Below are positions 5,917 to 9,544 of a DNA stretch of 9,544 nucleotides, one piece after another. The notes under the pieces were generated by a model. It searched no databases. It was not told the origin of the DNA and saw only the letters and a list, made by a program, of their open reading frames with translations. This DNA is from Bacillota bacterium (GTDB taxonomy: Bacteria > Bacillota > Clostridia > Tissierellales > Peptoniphilaceae), in assembly GCA_023418835.1 (NCBI GenBank), contig JAEZYW010000022.1, forward strand, positions 1 to 9,544, read 5' to 3'. Position 1 is the stretch's first letter, and every line of letters starts with the position of its first letter. Made by a program: the position numbers and the translations under genes.

Positions 5917-6591
5917 ATGGAAAAAAACAATTTTATTAGAAGATTTCTAATTTTATTCTTAGGAATTTATTTATTTGCATTGGGCTTAACTTTTATCATA
6001 TACTGCGGTCTGGGGATGGACTCTTGGAATGTATTTCACGACGGATTGGCAAATTTGTTAGGAATCAAACTGGGATATGCATCTGTTTTAGTATCTCTAA
6101 TGATGATGGGAGTTGCCATGATTTTTGGAGAACCTCTGGGGATTGGCACTATAATAAACGGTATTTCTGTGGGAATATTTGTGCAGTGGCATATAGATTC
6201 AGGATTATTTAAAATGCAAACCAACTTGTTTATGGGGCTTTTATATCTCTTCATAGGTATGGTAATAATTGGATTTGCAAGTTATTTATATATGAAACAG
6301 GGATTTGGTTCTGGACCAAGGGACTCCTTCAATTTAGCCCTATCTAAAAAAATTGGAATTAAAACTGGACACGCTAAATCATTAGTAGAAGTTTTTGCTG
6401 TCATATTAGGAATTCTTTTAGGAGGAGACTTTGGATTAGCCACTGTATTAGGAGCTATTTTTACTGGAATCATTATCCAATTTGTTTTTGATTTGATGAA
6501 ATTTGAACCAAAAGATGTAAAACATCAAAGTTTTGCAGAAACTATAATAGAATTGTCAAAAAAACAAAATAACGGTTCACAATTCAAATGA
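5917..6591 (+). CDS. YczE/YitT-like integral membrane protein
   Basis: A 224-residue membrane protein of unknown function with about six hydrophobic segments (roughly 9-30, 54-70, 74-90, 104-124, 153-169, 172-192) and a polar C-terminal tail. It resembles the YczE/YyaS/YitT group, where related B. subtilis YczE is linked to surfactin production; transport is often suspected but not proven. Two halves repeat the same pattern. GLGMDSWNVF, GIKLGYA and GIGTIINGISVGIFVQ (31-90) correspond to GFGSGPRDSF, GIKTGHA and GLATVLGAIFTGIIIQ (129-188). No good ribosome binding site precedes the ATG, so translation may be weak or coupled to the regulator gene 28 bases upstream. That regulator is the best clue to its control; a small molecule or ion cargo sensed by the regulator is speculation. 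Confidence 0.75.
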   Translation: MEKNNFIRRFLILFLGIYLFALGLTFIIYCGLGMDSWNVFHDGLANLLGIKLGYASVLVSLMMMGVAMIFGEPLGIGTIINGISVGIFVQWHIDSGLFKMQTNLFMGLLYLFIGMVIIGFASYLYMKQGFGSGPRDSFNLALSKKIGIKTGHAKSLVEVFAVILGILLGGDFGLATVLGAIFTGIIIQFVFDLMKFEPKDVKHQSFAETIIELSKKQNNGSQFK

Positions 6592-6606
6592 GAATATAGA
6601 ACCGTT
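6558..6606. terminator. shared terminator between two convergent genes
   Basis: AACGGTTC (6571-6578) pairs perfectly with GAACCGTT (6599-6606), with an inner ATTC/GAAT pair (6582-6585 with 6592-6595). On the minus strand it is followed by ATTTTGTTTTTTTG, a good U-tract for the CdaR-type gene. On the plus strand the following TATGTTTTAT is weaker. The stem contains the stop codon of the membrane protein and the last coding bases. Confidence 0.7.
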
Positions 6607-6618
6607 TATGTTTTATAA

Positions 6619-7728
6619 TCAGCTTACTGTTGAGTTTTTTAATAAAAATGCCAGCTTTAAAATTAGATATCCATTGTACTCCCTTGGATTGTATCCAGTA
6701 AGCTCGTGTAATCTGTTCAACCTATATTGAACAGTATTTTTATGCATAAATAACTCTTCGGAAATATTTTTTATACTCCCATTACTTTGACCATAGACAG
6801 TTAATAAATTTTGATAGAAAGTTATCTCCTTTTCATTGAGATTTCTTAGAATTTTACTTGAGAATTTCGCCCTATTATTTACTGAAATATCCGTAAGGAG
6901 TATTCCCAAATCCATTTCGTCATAAAATAAAATTCCATCATCGGTATTTTCATATTTTTTCAACCAGTTATAGGCTGATACACCTTGATTGAACTTTCCA
7001 TAGGAATCATTTAAATCAACAAATTCATCTGAAACTCCAAATTTAATGTCTAGTTTAAGGACCTCGTTACAATTTTTTATAATCTCTTTGAGGTATCGAA
7101 CAACTGATTGTTTGCTTTTATCTGAAAACAAAATTACCAAATCTTGGTAGACAAAGGAATACATAATATCTTTATCGTTATAAAAATGGGAATCTAATAT
7201 ATTGAGAATTTTTTCAATATCTTCGCTGTTTAAATATGTTGATATTGGCTTTGAAACTGCAAACATCTTTGACTTATTTTCATTTGTGACATTTATTAAA
7301 TTGTTATCTTCAAATCTGTTATAAATAATTCCTTCTAAAAAATTTCTGTAATTATCTCGACGCCTTATTTCATTTTCCTTTATCCAATCTTCCTTTAATA
7401 GAATTTCAGTCATCTTTTTTATTATAGTTCCATAGGGCGTAACTTCTTCGCTATTGCCAGTAATACCAATGACACCCACTATTACTTGCTCAAACTCCAC
7501 AGGAATGTTTATCCCTTTCTTTGCACCTCTATATTGATTGTCGTATTCAATAATTATTGTTTTTTCCCGCTTTACACATTCTCTTGCCGCTTCGTGGAAT
7601 GTATTTATACGATCTAAATCCGTAGATGCTATAATAATTCCATTTTTGTCCATGAAATTAAGATCTTGTTTAATAATTCCTTTAATATTGGTAACAATTT
7701 GATGTGCTAAATTTCTTGAAATCTCCAT
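6619..7728 (-). CDS. CdaR-family sugar-diacid/glycerate regulator
   Basis: Predicted transcription factor of 369 residues. The N-terminal sugar-diacid recognition domain (about 1-130) has the family signature LAHQIV, then NFMDKNGIIIAST and RINTFHEAA (24-49). A middle region (about 130-300) follows, and the C-terminal PucR/CdaR-type helix-turn-helix (about 315-365) contains ISEELFMHKNTVQYRLNRL (322-340). E. coli CdaR activates glucarate, galactarate and glycerate genes, with glycerate among the proposed inducers. Here the regulator is divergent from a glycerate kinase 135 bases away, so it most likely controls that gene and itself in response to glycerate or a related acid. The start is supported by AGGTGA six bases upstream. 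A shared hairpin terminator lies just past its stop. The gene symbol is left open because only the family is certain. Confidence 0.87.
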   Translation of the reverse strand: MEISRNLAHQIVTNIKGIIKQDLNFMDKNGIIIASTDLDRINTFHEAARECVKREKTIIIEYDNQYRGAKKGINIPVEFEQVIVGVIGITGNSEEVTPYGTIIKKMTEILLKEDWIKENEIRRRDNYRNFLEGIIYNRFEDNNLINVTNENKSKMFAVSKPISTYLNSEDIEKILNILDSHFYNDKDIMYSFVYQDLVILFSDKSKQSVVRYLKEIIKNCNEVLKLDIKFGVSDEFVDLNDSYGKFNQGVSAYNWLKKYENTDDGILFYDEMDLGILLTDISVNNRAKFSSKILRNLNEKEITFYQNLLTVYGQSNGSIKNISEELFMHKNTVQYRLNRLHELTGYNPREYNGYLILKLAFLLKNSTVS

Positions 7729-7746
7729 TGATGATCACCTAAATAC

Positions 7747-7764
7747 ATTGTTACACAAGACAAT
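7747..7764. promoter_or_regulatory. inverted repeat, candidate operator in the CdaR-kinase intergenic region
   Basis: ATTGT (7747-7751) and ACAAT (7760-7764) form a 5-bp inverted repeat with an 8-base gap, located 19-36 bases before the regulator's start. The right arm overlaps the proposed minus-strand -10. A second feature nearby is the direct repeat CAATAT at 7773-7778 and 7787-7792. Neither is strong by itself; position is the main argument. Confidence 0.3.
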
Positions 7765-7789
7765 AAAAAAAGCAATATAACGATTTCAA
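7760..7789 (-). promoter_or_regulatory. candidate promoter of the CdaR-type gene
   Basis: On the minus strand TTGAAA (7789-7784) matches five of six -35 positions, and TATTGT (7765-7760) is an acceptable -10 after 18 bases. The transcript would start around 7753 with a leader of about 25 bases carrying the AGGTGA binding site. Confidence 0.4.
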
Positions 7790-7799
7790 TATGTTTTGT

Positions 7800-7834
7800 A
7801 TGACATAGAATGACTAAATGATTTTAATTATAAT
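7800..7834 (+). promoter_or_regulatory. candidate promoter of glycerate kinase
   Basis: ATGACA (7800-7805) is 17 bases from TTTAAT (7823-7828). A perfect TATAAT follows at 7829-7834, but its 23-base distance to ATGACA is too long and the -35 position fitting it (TAGAAT) is poor. A promoter with a weak -35 would fit activation by a CdaR-type protein. Confidence 0.45.
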
Positions 7835-7863
7835 AAATATAATTATTGTAATAGGGAGTAAAA

Positions 7864-9015
7864 ATGAAAAAAATAAATATATTAATAGCTTCGGATTCAT
7901 TTAAAGGATCTCTTTCTTCATTAGAGGTTGCAAGTAGCATGGAAAAGGGATTTTTAAAGACAGGTTATGATCTAAATATAATAAAAATCCCTATTGCCGA
8001 TGGTGGTGAGGGGACAGTGCAAGCAGTCACGAAGGCAATTGGAGGAGAAATAAAAGAATTTGAAGTTAATGATGTTTTTGGAAATCCTACAGGAGCACAT
8101 TTAGGTGTTATAAATGACGAAAGTGTAATATTGGAAACAGCATCACCATTGGGGCTTGATAAATTGGAAGAAAATGAGCTCAATCCTATGTATGCAAGTA
8201 GTTTTGGTTTAGGACAAATGATATTGAATGCTTTAGATTTAGGAGCAAAAAAAATTTATATTGGTCTTGGAGGCTCGGCTATAAACGATGGAGGAGCTGG
8301 GTTGGCTAAAGCATTAGGAGCTAAGTTACTTGATTCTGAAGGAAATCCAATCTGTGAAGGTGCTAGAGGTCTTAAGAATTTAAAATCGATAATTATTGAA
8401 GATTTGGATCCAAGATTGAAAGAAGTAGAAGTATTTTTGTTATCTGATGTAACAAATCCTCTATGTGGAAAAGAGGGTGCAACTTATATCTATGGTCCTC
8501 AAAAAGGCATTAAAGAGGATCAATTAGAAATTATTGATAAATGGATGAAAAATTACGGAGAGTTATTAGAAAATTCCTTTCAAATAAAAATACTTGAAGC
8601 CAAAGGGAGTGGTGCTGCTGGTGGATTGGGTGCTTGCTTACAAGCTTTTTGTAAAGGCAAAATGACTCAAGGGATTGATAAGATTCTAGAGATGGTAGGA
8701 ATAGAAAAAATATTAAAAGATATGGATATAGTATTCACTGGGGAGGGGAGAATGGACGGTCAGTCTGTATTTGGAAAAGCTCCGATAGGCGTTGCAAAGT
8801 TTGCTAAAAAATTCAATTTACCCGTAGTTGCCATTGTTGGATCAGCAGATAAATCGGTGATTGACGTTTACGATAAAGGAATAGATTTGGTTTTAGATAT
8901 TATTAATGAGCCAATGAATTTAGAGGATGCTATTAAAAATGCAAGTATATTAATTGAACGTCAATCACGAGCGGCATTACAACACTATATTATCTGGAAA
9001 AAATTATTTAAATGA
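7864..9015 (+). CDS. glycerate kinase, type I (GarK/GlxK family)
   Basis: Cytoplasmic kinase phosphorylating D-glycerate with ATP, expected to give 2-phosphoglycerate as GarK/GlxK-family enzymes do, which feeds into glycolysis. The 383 residues match the usual length of about 375-385. Conserved blocks appear in order: ASDSFKGSLSS (9-19), PIADGGEGT (43-51), ETASPLGL (91-98), GLGGSAINDGG (134-144), SDVTNPLCG (194-202), GSGAAGGLG (248-256), TGEGRMDGQS (292-301) and GKAPIGVA (304-311). GGGAG lies five bases before the ATG. The last 17 or so residues (from about 367) look less like the family's usual ending, with aromatic and basic residues; no alternative frame restores a typical end. It is divergent from the CdaR-type regulator and convergent with the gene on its right. 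No glycerate or sugar-acid permease is in the window. The 41-base gap to the next gene has no clear terminator hairpin. Confidence 0.93.
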   Translation: MKKINILIASDSFKGSLSSLEVASSMEKGFLKTGYDLNIIKIPIADGGEGTVQAVTKAIGGEIKEFEVNDVFGNPTGAHLGVINDESVILETASPLGLDKLEENELNPMYASSFGLGQMILNALDLGAKKIYIGLGGSAINDGGAGLAKALGAKLLDSEGNPICEGARGLKNLKSIIIEDLDPRLKEVEVFLLSDVTNPLCGKEGATYIYGPQKGIKEDQLEIIDKWMKNYGELLENSFQIKILEAKGSGAAGGLGACLQAFCKGKMTQGIDKILEMVGIEKILKDMDIVFTGEGRMDGQSVFGKAPIGVAKFAKKFNLPVVAIVGSADKSVIDVYDKGIDLVLDIINEPMNLEDAIKNASILIERQSRAALQHYIIWKKLFK

Positions 9016-9056
9016 TGTATGCACAATATAAGGTTTTTTATGTGGTGGGAAAAATT

Positions 9057-9544
9057 CTAATTCATACTCATAAAATAATATTTTTCGGTGTTTAATATGT
9101 GAGATTCTAATAAATTTTTGGCTTGAGATAAGTCACCTTGTATAAAAAAATCTATTAATTGAATGTGTTCTAATGCACCGCCTATTACTCTTTCTTTATT
9201 GTAATAGTCCAAAGTCCTGACTCTCTGGAATTGGTCCTGTAATTTATTCATTACATCTGACATATACTCATTTTCACAGCATGAGTTTAAGTAATAATGA
9301 AATTCATAATCCAGTTCATTTAAATTTTTGATATCTTCTTTTTCTATGGAAGTTGAAGATTTATCTTTAAAATCATAAAGAGTTTCGGGATCTAAATTTT
9401 CCCACGATAATTCTAAAATAATTGGCTCGAAATATTTTCTCATTTGAAATAATTCTTTAGACTTTTTGACGTCAATTGTAGTTACAAAAATACCTTTATT
9501 TGGCTTAATTATAACGAAGTTTTCATTTGCCAATTGATTTACAG
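9057..9544 (-). CDS. GntR-family (FCD domain) regulator, 5' part cut by the window edge
   Basis: The visible 161 residues continue in frame to the window edge without a start that makes sense. The first ones, VNQLANENFVIIKPNKGIFV, are the end of a GntR winged helix (the wing is the KPNKGIFV part), so the true start and most of the DNA-binding domain lie beyond base 9544. A TTG at 9533 would be in the middle of that domain. The rest is a helical FCD ligand-binding domain, with ELFQMRKYFEPIILELS near the start, the LDYEFHYYL helix (D and H are typical metal-ligand positions), and a C-terminal EHIQLIDFF and ESHI with the other metal-ligand-type histidines. Such proteins usually respond to organic acids or sugar acids. 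Its target probably lies to the right of the window; control of the convergent glycerate kinase is possible but unsupported. Confidence 0.82.
   Translation of the reverse strand, partial: VNQLANENFVIIKPNKGIFVTTIDVKKSKELFQMRKYFEPIILELSWENLDPETLYDFKDKSSTSIEKEDIKNLNELDYEFHYYLNSCCENEYMSDVMNKLQDQFQRVRTLDYYNKERVIGGALEHIQLIDFFIQGDLSQAKNLLESHILNTEKYYFMSMN

Noticed and set aside
9057..9533. Complete 158-residue protein starting at TTG 9533
   Set aside because: The residues on both sides of that TTG belong to the GntR winged helix and the frame stays open to the window edge, so the gene is truncated by the window.
1..9544. Defence system, prophage, insertion sequence or CRISPR array
   Set aside because: All large genes are recognisable metabolic, transport or regulatory genes with continuous spacing; there are no transposase or integrase motifs and no regularly spaced repeats.

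Overview
The window reads as an AT-rich, Gram-positive-type chromosome segment from an anaerobic, amino-acid-fermenting Firmicute. Three things point that way: strong GGAGG-type ribosome binding sites, intrinsic terminators with U-tracts, and a gene set (tryptophanase with a sodium/amino-acid symporter, a clostridial-type CXXC microprotein, a polyferredoxin membrane protein, CdaR with glycerate kinase) typical of Clostridia/Tissierellia. Indole-positive anaerobic cocci such as Peptoniphilus relatives would fit, but that placement is an inference. I see no mobile element, CRISPR array, tRNA or rRNA.

Left block (1-1969, mostly minus strand). After about 190 bases of gene-free DNA packed with hairpins and terminators comes a minus-strand operon. 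In transcription order it holds a YheO-type PAS/HTH regulator (start revised to a TTG at 1905), a 44-residue protein ending in a C-terminal CLEC motif (1198-1064, easily missed because of its size), and a membrane 4Fe-4S protein with many cysteine motifs. The last two genes overlap by 14 bases, and the likely ribosome binding site of the second lies in the CXXC codons of the first.

Central block (2002-5007, plus strand). Divergently from that regulator runs a tryptophanase gene (true start 2175) and an NSS-family sodium-coupled transporter, closed by a good terminator. Together they would import tryptophan and cleave it to indole, pyruvate and ammonia. The divergent promoter region has three TTGCAA-centred sites, two of them inside imperfect repeats exactly 60 bp apart, and no Trp-codon-containing leader peptide. 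Control is therefore probably by a DNA-binding protein rather than by TnaC-type attenuation.

Second regulator block (5078-6606). A second YheO-type regulator with its own consensus-like promoter is followed by a YczE/YitT-like membrane protein built from two repeats. The tryptophanase operon is thus bracketed by two paralogous ligand-sensing regulators.

Right block (6619-9544). A CdaR-type sugar-diacid regulator is divergent from a type-I glycerate kinase; this looks like a self-contained glycerate-use unit. At the right edge, convergent with the kinase, is most of a GntR/FCD-family regulator whose DNA-binding N-terminus lies outside the window.
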